Origin: Rugosimonospora africana
Lineage (GTDB): Bacteria; Actinomycetota; Actinomycetes; Mycobacteriales; Micromonosporaceae
DNA: 64,000 bases
NCBI RefSeq assembly: GCF_016862975.1
Contig: NZ_BONZ01000015.1
Location: 234,826 to 298,825, forward strand
Direction: 5' to 3'
Under the pieces are notes generated by a model. That model saw nothing but the letters and a program-made list of their open reading frames with translations. It searched no databases and was not told where the DNA came from. A program made the position numbers and the translations under genes. The first letter of the stretch is position 1, and each line of letters begins with the position of its first letter. Positions 20,693 through 31,399 of this stretch are shown here, piece by piece.

Positions 20693-22021
20693 GTGCCACG
20701 TCGCGACGCGGCGGCGCGGTCCGGCAAGGCCGTCACCACGACGCTCGACGCTGACCCGCTGGGCGGCACGGTACGCCGTACCGTGCTGCCCAACGGGCTG
20801 CGCGTACTGACCGAGGCGATCCCCGCGATGCGCAGCGTCTCGTTCGGCATCTGGGTCGCGGTCGGCTCGCGGGACGAGTCGCCCGGCCTGTCCGGCGTCT
20901 CGCACTTCCTGGAGCACCTGCTGTTCAAGGGCACCGGGAAGCGCAGCGCGTTGGAGATCGCCGCCCAGATCGAGGCGGTCGGCGGGGAGACTAACGCGTT
21001 CACCACGAAGGAGTACACCTGCTACTACGCGCGGGTACTCGACGCTGACCTGCCGCTAGCCGTCGACGTCATGTGCGACCTGGTCGCCTCGTCGGTGCTG
21101 GCCGAGCCGGACGTGGAGACCGAGCGTGGCGTGATCCTCGAAGAGATCGCCATGCACGACGACGAGCCCGACGACGAGGTGCACGACCTGCTCACCTCGG
21201 CGGTCTACGGCACCCACCCGCTCGGCCGGTTGATCTCGGGTACCGCCGAGACGGTCAGCGCGATGACCCGGCGGCAGATCCAGAGCTTCTACCGTCGCCG
21301 GTACGTGCCGGCGAACATGGTGATCGCCGCGGCCGGCAACCTGGACCATGCCGCAGTCGTGAAGATGCTGCGCAACACTCCGCTGGGTAGCGGCGAGGCG
21401 GCCGAGCCGACGCCGTACCGCTCGGCGCCCAAGCTCGTACCGGCGAAGCCGGCGACGGTGGTGGTGCGCGACAAGGAGACGGAACAGGCCCACCTGGTCC
21501 TGGGCGGGCCGGCTATCGCCCGCACCGACGATCGGCGCTTCGCGCTCGGCGTTCTGAACAACGTGCTCGGCGGCGGGATGTCCAGCCGGCTGTTCCAGGA
21601 GATCCGGGAGAAGCGCGGGCTGGCGTACTCGGTGTACTCGTACACCTCGCAGTATGCGGACGCCGGAGTCTTCGCGGTCTACGCCGGGTGCGCTCCCGGC
21701 AAGGTCGACGAGGTTCTCGCGCTGGCCCGGGCGGAGCTTGCCAAGGTCGCCGCCGATGGGCTGGGCGACAACGAGATCGCCCGTGGCCGGGGCATGGTCA
21801 AGGGCTCCCTGGTTCTCGGCCTGGAGGACACCGGGTCGCGGATGAGCAGGCTGGGCAAGGGCGAACTGCTCTACCCCGAGCTGCTGTCCGTCGACGACCT
21901 GCTGGCCCGGGTCGACGCGGTCACCACCGAGCAGGTCCGGGAGGTCGCCGCGGACGTGCTGACCAAGCCGATGTCGCTGGCGGTGGTGGGTCCGTTCGAC
22001 GGGGACCACTTCACGATCTGA
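20693..22021 (+). CDS. M16 family zinc metallopeptidase
   Basis: 442 residues of the pitrilysin family. The inverted zinc motif HFLEH (His71, Glu74, His75) and the downstream glutamate region (ERGVILEEIAMHDDEP) are present in the N-terminal half. The C-terminal half is the inactive homologous domain (GGGMSSRLFQEIREKRG). It is the PqqL/mitochondrial-processing-peptidase-like gene that lies next to pnp in most actinobacteria. The substrate is unknown. GTG 20693 lies 8 nt after the pnp stop codon, so the two are probably co-transcribed. Confidence 0.9.
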   Translation: MPRRDAAARSGKAVTTTLDADPLGGTVRRTVLPNGLRVLTEAIPAMRSVSFGIWVAVGSRDESPGLSGVSHFLEHLLFKGTGKRSALEIAAQIEAVGGETNAFTTKEYTCYYARVLDADLPLAVDVMCDLVASSVLAEPDVETERGVILEEIAMHDDEPDDEVHDLLTSAVYGTHPLGRLISGTAETVSAMTRRQIQSFYRRRYVPANMVIAAAGNLDHAAVVKMLRNTPLGSGEAAEPTPYRSAPKLVPAKPATVVVRDKETEQAHLVLGGPAIARTDDRRFALGVLNNVLGGGMSSRLFQEIREKRGLAYSVYSYTSQYADAGVFAVYAGCAPGKVDEVLALARAELAKVAADGLGDNEIARGRGMVKGSLVLGLEDTGSRMSRLGKGELLYPELLSVDDLLARVDAVTTEQVREVAADVLTKPMSLAVVGPFDGDHFTI

Positions 22022-22034
22022 TTTCGTCCCGTCT

Positions 22035-22070
22035 GAGCGCAGCCGGAGCCGGTCTGTGGCGGAGGCGAGC
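22035..22070 (-). repeat. 36-bp dispersed repeat (family B), copy 1
   Basis: The minus strand reads GCTCGCCTCCGCCACAG then ACCGGCTCCGGCTGCGCTC. It matches 51117-51152 at all but about three positions, and 33841-33871 in part. It sits in the 3' gap between the M16 peptidase and the convergent glycosyltransferase. GCC/GGC triplets in the two halves can pair as a small hairpin. Confidence 0.7.
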
Positions 22071-22082
22071 ACAGACAGCGAT

Positions 22083-23597
22083 TTACCCGCGCCGCACCAG
22101 CAGGCTGATCATTCCCTGGTCCCTGGTCCAGGTGCCGGCAATCGTGTACCGGGCACGCAGCGCGACCATCTTCGGGGTCCCGTTGTCCAACGGGTGGCCC
22201 GGATGCAGCGGTGTGACCAGCCAGATCCGCCGGGTGTCTCGCAGGCAGGCGGCGGTGTCGACGCACTCCCGGGCGTCGAGCGAGTCGAGCCGGGCGGCGT
22301 CGTCGGTCAGCAGCAGGTCACGGGGCGCCCGGGCCGGCGGTGACCAGGCGTGCCTGCCCAGGTAGTGCTCCATGGTCGGGCGCAGGGACCAGGCGAAATC
22401 GCCGTAGACCAGCCCGTCGCCGGGGACAGCGCGGGCCTCGATCACGCCCGCCATGCCGCGTGCGTCCGGCGACGTGTGGGTCTGACGCGTCACGATCTGC
22501 GCCGGCAGCGCCTCGACGGCGAGCAGTCCCAGCACCACCGCCGCGCGCAGGGCCACCGGGGGCCGGGCCGGCGCGGTGACCGCCGAGGCGGCCAGGATGG
22601 CCAGTGGCCCGAGCGCGAAGGTGCCGTACCGGGGGACCCAGACCGGTACCGCGAGCGACACGAGCAACATCAGCCCCACGGGTACCAGGGCCAGGGCGGC
22701 CAGCTCGGCCGCGGTACGGCGGCGGCGCACCGCGGCGGCCACCAGCGCCAGGGCACCGAGCAGGAAGGCCACCTGGGGACTGAGCATGATCCGCTCCGGT
22801 ACGGCGGCCACGTCACGCCAGGTCGGCGTCGTCACCCAGGCGAGTTGGATCTGCTGCTGCCGGCTGCCGAGGACGACCAGCGGCCCGAGCGCGACGACCG
22901 CCGCCCCGGCGACCGGCAGCATCCGCAGCAGTGCCCGGTCCCGCCGCGGGTACCAGCGGATCCCGACGATGATCAGGTGCGCGACGAGGACCGTACCGGC
23001 GAGGATGTGCACCACGCCGGTGAGCAGCAGGCAGCCCGCGTACCCCGACCAGCGGCCCCAGGACGGCCGGTCCACGGCGCGGTACAGCGCCAGGGTGCTC
23101 AGCGTGGCCAGAGCGAACGCCAGGGCGTACGGCCGGGCCTGGGCGCTGTAGTAGGAAAGCGCCGGGATCGCGACGCAGATCAGCGCCGCGACCAGTCCGG
23201 TCGCCGGCCCGATCAGCCGCCGGCCCAGCTCCCCGACCAGGCCCACGCCGAGCGCCATGGCGATCAGCGACGGCGCCCGCAGGGCCAGGTCGGAGGTGCC
23301 GAAGATCCCGGTCCAGAAGTGGATGAGCAGGTAGTACGGGGTGATCACGCCATCCACGTGGCCGGCCAGCCCGAGGATCTGCCCCACCGAACGGCCGGCC
23401 GCGGAGATCGTGGCGCCCTCGTCCCAGTCCATCGACACCGCGGTGATCCGGTACGAGCCCACCGCCAGCATCCCGGCCGATCCGGCGACGAACGGCACCC
23501 ACCCCGGTACGGCGGTGCGCGGCGGTGACGGTGACTCGTGCGGCTCGTCGTCCGGTGGCCCGGGAGGAGTCTCCTCGACAATCCTGCTAGTCGACAC
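22083..23597 (-). CDS. GT-C membrane glycosyltransferase (GT39-like)
   Basis: 504 residues: a Pro-rich cytoplasmic N-terminus, then about 11 membrane helices and a short C-terminal external part. The first external loop has DWDEG (residues 57-61), the acidic motif of GT39/GT83-type enzymes that take a sugar from polyprenyl phosphate, and HFWTGIFG follows. The acceptor (protein, lipid or arabinogalactan-type glycan) is unknown. A TAAAAT hexamer lies 8 nt before the GTG start, a strong -10 for a leaderless transcript. It belongs to an accessory insert between the M16 gene and dapB. Confidence 0.78.
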   Translation of the reverse strand: MSTSRIVEETPPGPPDDEPHESPSPPRTAVPGWVPFVAGSAGMLAVGSYRITAVSMDWDEGATISAAGRSVGQILGLAGHVDGVITPYYLLIHFWTGIFGTSDLALRAPSLIAMALGVGLVGELGRRLIGPATGLVAALICVAIPALSYYSAQARPYALAFALATLSTLALYRAVDRPSWGRWSGYAGCLLLTGVVHILAGTVLVAHLIIVGIRWYPRRDRALLRMLPVAGAAVVALGPLVVLGSRQQQIQLAWVTTPTWRDVAAVPERIMLSPQVAFLLGALALVAAAVRRRRTAAELAALALVPVGLMLLVSLAVPVWVPRYGTFALGPLAILAASAVTAPARPPVALRAAVVLGLLAVEALPAQIVTRQTHTSPDARGMAGVIEARAVPGDGLVYGDFAWSLRPTMEHYLGRHAWSPPARAPRDLLLTDDAARLDSLDARECVDTAACLRDTRRIWLVTPLHPGHPLDNGTPKMVALRARYTIAGTWTRDQGMISLLVRRG

Positions 23598-23618
23598 AGA
23601 GTTACATTTTACGGGCCC

Positions 23619-25097
23619 TTAGTGACTCAGCGTGGCTGAACGTGAACCTACCTCGGTTACCTGCGGCGCCGGCGCGGCCGGCCGAGGCAGGAACAGCGCG
23701 AGGCACCCGGCCGCCAGTGTCAGCAGCGCCTCGATCCCGCTGGTCACCGCCTCCGAGTGGCCGGAGGGCGAGGTGGCCGCCTGGGTCAGGTACAGGGTGC
23801 CGAACGTGGCGACCCCGACGACGTTGCCCAGCTGGGTCACGGTGGTGAGCAGGCCGCTCGCGTCGGCCGCGTCGGCCGGCGCCACGTGGCTGAGCGCCAC
23901 CGTCAGCAGCGGGGAGAACGCCGACCCGAAGCCGAACCCGAAGAGCACCTGCGAGACGTAGAACAGCGTGCCGGGGGCGTCGCCGTTCCGGATCGCCAGG
24001 AGCAGCAGGACCAGGCTCGCCGTACCGACGATCAGGCCGGCCGGGACCATCCGCCGGTACGTGTGGCCGGGCAGCCGGCGCCAGTTGAGGCTCGCGATCG
24101 CGAAGCAGACGGCACCGGGTACGAAGGTCAGGCCGGCACGCAGCGGACTGAAGCCCAGGCCGGACTGCAGGTGCAGGGCCAGCGTGAACAGGAATCCGCC
24201 GTACGAGCTCATCAGCGCGAAGATCGTGATCATCGCGACCACCATGCCGGGGGAGCGCACCACCCGGGCCGGGATCAGCGGGGAACTGGCCCGCCGCTCG
24301 ACGGCCACGAACACGGCCAGCAGCACCGCCGAACCGGCGAGGCACAGCCAACCCCACAGCGGCCACCCCTCTTCGTGACCGAACACCAGCGGTACCACGA
24401 GGCCCAGGACCGCCAGCGACAGCACGATCAGGCCGGGCAGGTCGAGTCCTCGGCCCGGCTCGCCGTGGTCGCGGGGCAGGGAACGCAGGCCGGCGAGCAC
24501 CAGCACCACGCCGATCGGCACGTTGATCAGGAAGACCGGGCGCCATCCGGTGCCCCACAGGTCCGCGCTGACCAGGACGCCACCGACCACCTGACCGGCG
24601 ATCGCACCGGCGGCGATCACCGCGGCGTACATGCTCAACGCCCGCATCCGCTCGCGCCCGGTGAACTGGCGCTGGATCAGGCTGAACACCTGCGGGATCA
24701 TGAGCGCCGCGCCGGTGCCCTGGATCAGCCGGAAGGCGATCAGCATCCCGGACGAGGCGGACAGCCCGCAGGCCAGCGAGGCGACCGTGAACAGGGCGAG
24801 GCCGCCGAGGAAGAGACGCCGGTGGCCCAGCCGGTCGCCGAGCCGGGCGCCGGTGATCAGGAGCATGGCGTAGGCGATGGTGTAGCCGGTAATGATCATC
24901 TGGAGCCCGCCGCCGCTGGCGTGCAGGTCATGCCGGATGGTCGGGGCTGCGACGTTGGTCACCTGTACGTCCAGGATGGCCATGAACTGGCCGACCAGCA
25001 GGATCGTTAGTAGTGCGCCTGGACGGTGCGCCGGCACCGCCGCGGATCGCCGGTGGGTTGCCGCCGGGGCAGGTGATCTCACGGTCGTTTGTTCCAT
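23619..25097 (-). CDS. MFS drug exporter, DHA2 (EmrB/QacA) type
   Basis: 492 residues with 14 predicted membrane helices. Helix 1 reads LLTILLVGQFMAILDVQVTN and the loop after helix 2 has GARLGDRLGHRR (MFS motif A); helix 5 has motif C-like glycine repeats. These features define the 14-helix drug:H+ antiporters. ATG 25097 (MEQTTVRSPAP) is chosen; the longer frame to 25211 overlaps the divergent promoter. The divergent MmyB-type regulator 100 nt away very probably controls it. The ligand is unknown. Confidence 0.87.
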   Translation of the reverse strand: MEQTTVRSPAPAATHRRSAAVPAHRPGALLTILLVGQFMAILDVQVTNVAAPTIRHDLHASGGGLQMIITGYTIAYAMLLITGARLGDRLGHRRLFLGGLALFTVASLACGLSASSGMLIAFRLIQGTGAALMIPQVFSLIQRQFTGRERMRALSMYAAVIAAGAIAGQVVGGVLVSADLWGTGWRPVFLINVPIGVVLVLAGLRSLPRDHGEPGRGLDLPGLIVLSLAVLGLVVPLVFGHEEGWPLWGWLCLAGSAVLLAVFVAVERRASSPLIPARVVRSPGMVVAMITIFALMSSYGGFLFTLALHLQSGLGFSPLRAGLTFVPGAVCFAIASLNWRRLPGHTYRRMVPAGLIVGTASLVLLLLAIRNGDAPGTLFYVSQVLFGFGFGSAFSPLLTVALSHVAPADAADASGLLTTVTQLGNVVGVATFGTLYLTQAATSPSGHSEAVTSGIEALLTLAAGCLALFLPRPAAPAPQVTEVGSRSATLSH

Positions 25098-25148
25098 GAC
25101 ACCAAGAGTCCACAGGTTCCCGGTGCTGTGGGAGTTGCCGTTGATCCT

Positions 25149-25177
25149 GGTACTGGCGCCACCTGGCAACTGGTACC
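25149..25177. promoter_or_regulatory. Candidate operator in MFS/regulator divergent gap
   Basis: GGTACTGG and CTGGTACC lie 13 bp apart, forming an imperfect inverted repeat with a further CTGG in the middle. It is centred in the 101-bp gap between the divergently transcribed MFS exporter and the helix-turn-helix gene, where a shared autoregulatory operator would be expected. Confidence 0.4.
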
Positions 25178-25198
25178 GCCGGTGCGGACTATGGGGGG

Positions 25199-27477
<2,279 letters not shown>

Positions 27478-27483
27478 GGGCTT

Positions 27484-27489
27484 AGCCTA
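27484..27489 (-). promoter_or_regulatory. Candidate -10 (TAGGCT) for the GNAT gene
   Basis: On the minus strand TAGGCT ends 6 nt before the ATG at 27475-27477, the spacing expected for a leaderless transcript. Confidence 0.45.
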
Positions 27490-27633
27490 CGGGGACGTAC
27501 GGGCGGAGATCGCCCGGGCCGTCGGGGCCGGGTCACCGGGCTGCCGGCGGATGGTTTCCGTGGGCCGGGGTCGGGCGGCTCGGGGGGAGGTAGCACGCCG
27601 TGGGCTGGCGGCGTGCGGATCTGGAGGGACAGA

Positions 27634-29025
27634 GTGGGTCGCAAGGTCGCCATCGTCGTGGGTCTGGCCGCCGTGGCCTTTGCCTTCCTGGCCGTCTTCG
27701 CGACCCGGCACGGCTTCTTCGACCTGAAGGTCTACTACGGCGCGACCAACTACTGGGCGCACGGGCACGGTGAGATCTACGACTACCTGAAGCCGCTCAG
27801 CAAGTACGGCTACACGTACCCGCCGTTCGCCGCGCTGACCATGCTGCCCATGGCGGTACTGCCGTGGGTGGCCACGATCGTGATCAGCGTGGCGGCCACC
27901 GTGGTGGTGACCCTGGTGATCATCAAGTGGTTCATGCGGCCGGTGATCGACCGGTACCGGTGGACCCCGTGGTTCACGGTCGCCGTGGTGGCGGTGTTCG
28001 CCGCGGTCTTCGAGCCGCTGCGCGAGACGGTCAACTTCGGCCAGGTCAACATGATCCTGGTGTTCCTGGTGGTCGCGGACCTGATCGTGCTGGTTTACGA
28101 CCGGCCGGCGGCGTCGCCGGGCAGCCCGAGCCGTGCCTGGGGTGGGGTGGGCATCGGCCTGGCCACCGCGATCAAGCTGACTCCGGGCGTGTTCATCCTG
28201 TACCTGCTGCTGGCCCGCAAGTTCCGGGCGGCGGCCGTGTCGATCGCCACCACGGCGGCGGCAACGATCGCGGCCGGTCTGGTCGCCCCGCACGCCTCGC
28301 GGATCTTCTGGACCGACGCGGTCTTCGACACCGACCGGGTCGGCTCGCTGGCGTACATCTCCAACCAGTCGCTGAAGGGCTTCACCGCCCGGCTGAACCC
28401 GGCCCACCCCAACTCGGTGGTGTGGGCCGTGCTGGTGCTGGCGGCGCTGGCGGTCTGGGGGTGGCAGCTGCGCCGGACCCTGCGACTCGGCGACGACCTG
28501 GCCGGGCTGGCGCTGACCGGAGCGATGGGCTGCCTGGTCAGTCCGGTGACCTGGGTACATCACCTGGTCTGGCTGCTGCCGGCGATGCTGTTGCTGGCCG
28601 GCCGGGCGCTGCTGGCCACCGGCCGCCGCCGGATCCGGTTGTCGATCTTCACGCTGGCTCTGTACGTGCTGCTGTCCAGCAAGCTGGTCTGGCCGTACGA
28701 CAACCACTTCACCGGCTGGGGCATGCTGTTCAGCAACGCGTACGTGCTGGCCACCGTCGTGCTGCTGGTGTGCCTGCCGCTGTCGGAGACCACGCGACCG
28801 GCGGTCGCCGACGCGACCCTCGCGGCGGAGGGGCGCGCCGAGTCGGACGTACCGGAGCCGGAGCGGGCGGGGTCAGCCCGCACGGTAGGTGTAACGGACC
28901 TCGGGAAGCTCGATGACGCCGCCGCCGACGCCCCGCATCGGGTAGGTGGCGGTCGCACCGTCGGGGCGGAAACCCAGACGCGCGTAGAACCCGCGGGCGG
29001 AGGCGTTCGCCTCCAGTACCCATAG
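27634..29025 (+). CDS. GT87 family polyprenyl-phosphate-dependent mannosyltransferase-like protein
   Basis: 463 residues with about 10 membrane helices. The early external motif FDLKVYYGATNYWAHG and YTYPPFAALTMLP match the GT87 family, which transfers mannose (or arabinose in relatives) from polyprenyl phosphate during lipoglycan or arabinomannan synthesis; LGTATAIKLTP-type and WVHHLVWLLP segments agree. GTG 27634 is chosen because GGAGGG precedes it by 5 nt; another GTG is at 27613. The last 50 codons are antisense to the neighbouring GNAT gene and have no family character, as if the original stop was lost. Confidence 0.8.
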   Translation: MGRKVAIVVGLAAVAFAFLAVFATRHGFFDLKVYYGATNYWAHGHGEIYDYLKPLSKYGYTYPPFAALTMLPMAVLPWVATIVISVAATVVVTLVIIKWFMRPVIDRYRWTPWFTVAVVAVFAAVFEPLRETVNFGQVNMILVFLVVADLIVLVYDRPAASPGSPSRAWGGVGIGLATAIKLTPGVFILYLLLARKFRAAAVSIATTAAATIAAGLVAPHASRIFWTDAVFDTDRVGSLAYISNQSLKGFTARLNPAHPNSVVWAVLVLAALAVWGWQLRRTLRLGDDLAGLALTGAMGCLVSPVTWVHHLVWLLPAMLLLAGRALLATGRRRIRLSIFTLALYVLLSSKLVWPYDNHFTGWGMLFSNAYVLATVVLLVCLPLSETTRPAVADATLAAEGRAESDVPEPERAGSARTVGVTDLGKLDDAAADAPHRVGGGRTVGAETQTRVEPAGGGVRLQYP

Positions 29026-29403
29026 CCGCACCTCGTCCCAGCCCCGCTCGGCGAGCCGTCGCAGGGCGGCGGTCATCAGAGATCGGCCCGCTCCGGTGCC
29101 CCAGGCGGGCGGGTCCACGTAGATCGCGACGATCTCGCCGGCGGTCTCGTCGAGTGCCTGACCGTCCCGGTAGGGGCCGAAGTGCACGTACCCGACCGTG
29201 GTCTCGCCGTCGACCGCGAGCAGGATCTCGTGCAGGCTCGGCTCGGACATCCGCTGCTGGTACCGGGCCGAGCGGGTCGGGACGTCCATGGCCGACAGCA
29301 CCTCATCGGGCACGATTCCGGCATAGGCCCGCTGCCAGCACTCCACGTTGATCCGCACGATGTCCTGTGCGTCGGGTGGCGTCGCGGCACGTAGCGTCAG
29401 CAT
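28873..29403 (-). CDS. GNAT family N-acetyltransferase
   Basis: 176 residues: MLTLRAATPPDAQDIVRINVECWQ at the N-terminus, and the acetyl-CoA loop DPPAWGTGAGRSLMTAALRRL, followed by LWVLEANASARGFYARLGFRPDG, the classical GNAT C-terminal motif. It resembles the other GNAT in the window at 26872 in its opening and closing segments, suggesting old paralogy. The substrate is unknown. A TATCCT at 29411-29416 lies 7 nt before the ATG. The 3' end overlaps the GT87 gene by 153 bp. Confidence 0.88.
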   Translation of the reverse strand: MLTLRAATPPDAQDIVRINVECWQRAYAGIVPDEVLSAMDVPTRSARYQQRMSEPSLHEILLAVDGETTVGYVHFGPYRDGQALDETAGEIVAIYVDPPAWGTGAGRSLMTAALRRLAERGWDEVRLWVLEANASARGFYARLGFRPDGATATYPMRGVGGGVIELPEVRYTYRAG

Positions 29404-29410
29404 GGCGGCG

Positions 29411-29416
29411 AGGATA
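29411..29416 (-). promoter_or_regulatory. Candidate -10 (TATCCT) for the second GNAT gene
   Basis: TATCCT on the minus strand ends 7 nt before the ATG at 29401-29403, consistent with a leaderless start. Confidence 0.4.
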
Positions 29417-29518
29417 GCGGCTCCGCCCCGGGCCCTGTCCTGCCGATCGTTGCCGGCCCGCGGCGGGCCCAGCCGCCGGCGGCGAGCGCGACCGGCCGTA
29501 AACGTCGTACTCGCGGGC

Positions 29519-29524
29519 TAGTCT
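29519..29524 (+). promoter_or_regulatory. Candidate -10 (TAGTCT) for the AlkX-like gene
   Basis: TAGTCT ends 6 nt before the GTG at 29531, and no Shine-Dalgarno is present. Confidence 0.45.
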
Positions 29525-29530
29525 GCGGAA

Positions 29531-30757
29531 GTGATCGACTCGTTGTCCGTCGCCCAGGCGCGCCGCATTTCGCTGGCCGCGCAGGGTTTCCTCGACCCCG
29601 CGCCGGGCGGCGCGGTCGATCGCCGGCACCTGCGCCGGGTGCTGGGCCGGCTCGGGCTGTTGCAGATGGACTCGGTCAACGTGCTCCAGCGCGCGCACTA
29701 CCTGCCGCTCTACAGCCGGCTCGGGCCCTACTCGACGGCCCTGCTCGACCGTGCCGCCTATCAGCGCGATCGGGAGTTGTTCGAATACTGGGGTCACGAA
29801 GCCTCGCTGCTCCCGGTCGACCTGCACCCCTATCTGCGGTGGCGGATGGCCGAGCAACACTCCTGGGGCGGGGTCACCCGGCTGGCCCGCGACCGGCCGG
29901 GGCTGATCGACTGGGTGCGTGACGAGGTGACCGAGCGGGGGCCGCTGACCGCGGCGGAGATCGAGGCCGACGTACCCCGGCGCACAGACCAGTGGGGCTG
30001 GAACTGGTCGGATGCGAAAACCGCCCTGGAGTGGCTGTTCTGGCGCGGCGAGGTACTGGTCAGCCGCCGCAACACCTCGTTCGCCAGGGTCTACGACATC
30101 CCGGAGCGGATCCTGCCGCGTGCCGTTCTCGACGCGCCCACCCCGGAGCCGGCCGACGCCTACCGCGAGTTGGTCCGGCGTTCGGCGATCTCGCTGGGCG
30201 TGGCGGCCGAGACGGATCTGCGCGACTACTTCCGGTTGCCGCTGCTGCCCGCCCGGGTCGCTGTCGCCGATCTGGTGGAGGCGGGTGAGCTGATTCCGGT
30301 CTCGGTGGCCGGTTGGAAGGTGCCGGCTTACCTGCACCGGGACGCCCGCCTGCCGCGTTGGATCCGGGCCAGCACGCTGGTCAGTCCGTTTGACCCCGTG
30401 GTGTGGAAGCGCGACCGCACCGAGAGGCTGTTCGACTTCACATACCGGATCGAGATCTACACACCGGCCGCCCAGCGCGTCTACGGCTATTACGTGCTGC
30501 CGTTCCTGCTGGGTGACCGGCTGGTGGCGCGGGTCGACCTCAAGGCCGACCGGGTCGCGTCCGTGCTGCGGGTGCCCGCGGCCTGGGCCGAGCCGAAGGC
30601 CCCGCCGGAAACCGCCGCGGCGCTGGCCGCGGAGTTGCACCGGCTGGCCGGCTGGCTGGGGTTGAGCGAGGTGGCCGCGCCGGAACGCGGCGACCTGGCC
30701 GGGCCACTCTGGGCCGAACTGGCTGAGGAACCGGCGAGCGATGCCGGTGTAGGTTGA
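29531..30757 (+). CDS. HTH_42 DNA glycosylase-like protein (AlkX/YcaQ family)
   Basis: 408 residues made of winged-helix repeats, typical of the AlkZ/AlkX (YcaQ) superfamily that unhooks interstrand crosslinks or bulky N-alkyl adducts. The catalytic-type QxD motif is visible as Gln45-Met46-Asp47 in LLQMDSVNVLQRAHYLPLYS. Further conserved parts are YWGHEASLLPVDLHPYLRWRM and the C-terminal PFDPVVWKRDRTERLFDF and YVLPFLLGDRLVARVDLKAD. A role in alkylation or crosslink repair is an inference from the family. It is probably transcribed leaderlessly. Confidence 0.85.
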   Translation: MIDSLSVAQARRISLAAQGFLDPAPGGAVDRRHLRRVLGRLGLLQMDSVNVLQRAHYLPLYSRLGPYSTALLDRAAYQRDRELFEYWGHEASLLPVDLHPYLRWRMAEQHSWGGVTRLARDRPGLIDWVRDEVTERGPLTAAEIEADVPRRTDQWGWNWSDAKTALEWLFWRGEVLVSRRNTSFARVYDIPERILPRAVLDAPTPEPADAYRELVRRSAISLGVAAETDLRDYFRLPLLPARVAVADLVEAGELIPVSVAGWKVPAYLHRDARLPRWIRASTLVSPFDPVVWKRDRTERLFDFTYRIEIYTPAAQRVYGYYVLPFLLGDRLVARVDLKADRVASVLRVPAAWAEPKAPPETAAALAAELHRLAGWLGLSEVAAPERGDLAGPLWAELAEEPASDAGVG

Positions 30758-30795
30758 GGGAGCCCGGTCGGATGGAGTCGGAACGAGGATCTGGC

Positions 30796-31341
30796 ATGAG
30801 CAGCGAGGTTGTACCGCAGCCGGCGATACTGTCCGACCACGGTCACGATCACCCGCACCAACCGCAGGTCTACGTGCTGGCTCCGGCGCGGCCCACCGGC
30901 CCGGTGACCAGGCTGTTCATCCGCGTCTTCGCCAAGGTACCGGCGTGGGCCACTCCGCTCGCGGTGCTGGTGTGCTTCCTCGGCGGAGTCAGTTATGTGG
31001 TGGCCACCAACCCGACCGACGCCGACGCGTTCTCCAGCCCCACGTGCCTGATCCGGCTCACCACCGGGTTCGACTGTCCGGGCTGCGGTGGCACCCGTGC
31101 GTTCTGGTTCCTGTTGCACGGCAACATCCCGGCCGCCGCCCGGTCGCACCTGCTGGCCGTGTTCGCCGCGCCGTTCCTGGTCTACTGGTATGTCGCCTGG
31201 TTGGCCGACACGGCGTTCAAGTGGAAGCTGCCTCCGCTGCGCCTGACCCCGAAGGCCATCTCGATCTTCCTGTCCGCGTGGGGGATCTTCACCATCGCCC
31301 GCAACCTGCCCTGGGCCCCCTTCAACTGGTTCTTCGTCTAG
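30796..31341 (+). CDS. DUF2752 membrane protein
   Basis: 181 residues. A hydrophilic, His-rich N-terminus (HGHDHPHQPQ, residues 17-26) is followed by three or four membrane helices. The DUF2752 signature FDCPGCGGTRAFWFLLHGN is intact, including the two cysteines of CPGCGG. The function of the family is unknown; the CxxC pair suggests metal or redox chemistry, or a structural disulfide. ATG 30796 follows GAGGAT by 6 nt. A strong hairpin follows the stop. Confidence 0.85.
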   Translation: MSSEVVPQPAILSDHGHDHPHQPQVYVLAPARPTGPVTRLFIRVFAKVPAWATPLAVLVCFLGGVSYVVATNPTDADAFSSPTCLIRLTTGFDCPGCGGTRAFWFLLHGNIPAAARSHLLAVFAAPFLVYWYVAWLADTAFKWKLPPLRLTPKAISIFLSAWGIFTIARNLPWAPFNWFFV

Positions 31342-31357
31342 GGAGCGCTCACGGCCG

Positions 31358-31384
31358 GGAGCGGGCCAGTTCCTGGCCCGCTCC
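31358..31384. terminator. Bidirectional terminator between DUF2752 and DUF4097 genes
   Basis: A perfect 12-bp stem (GGAGCGGGCCAG) with a 3-nt loop lies between two convergent genes, 16 nt from each stop, and can serve both. Confidence 0.8.
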
Positions 31385-31399
31385 GAGTCGCCCGGTGGC

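Noticed and set aside
18285..20699. 804-codon antisense ORF over pnp
   Set aside because: Covers pnp, whose domains are intact; composition is that of a shadow frame.
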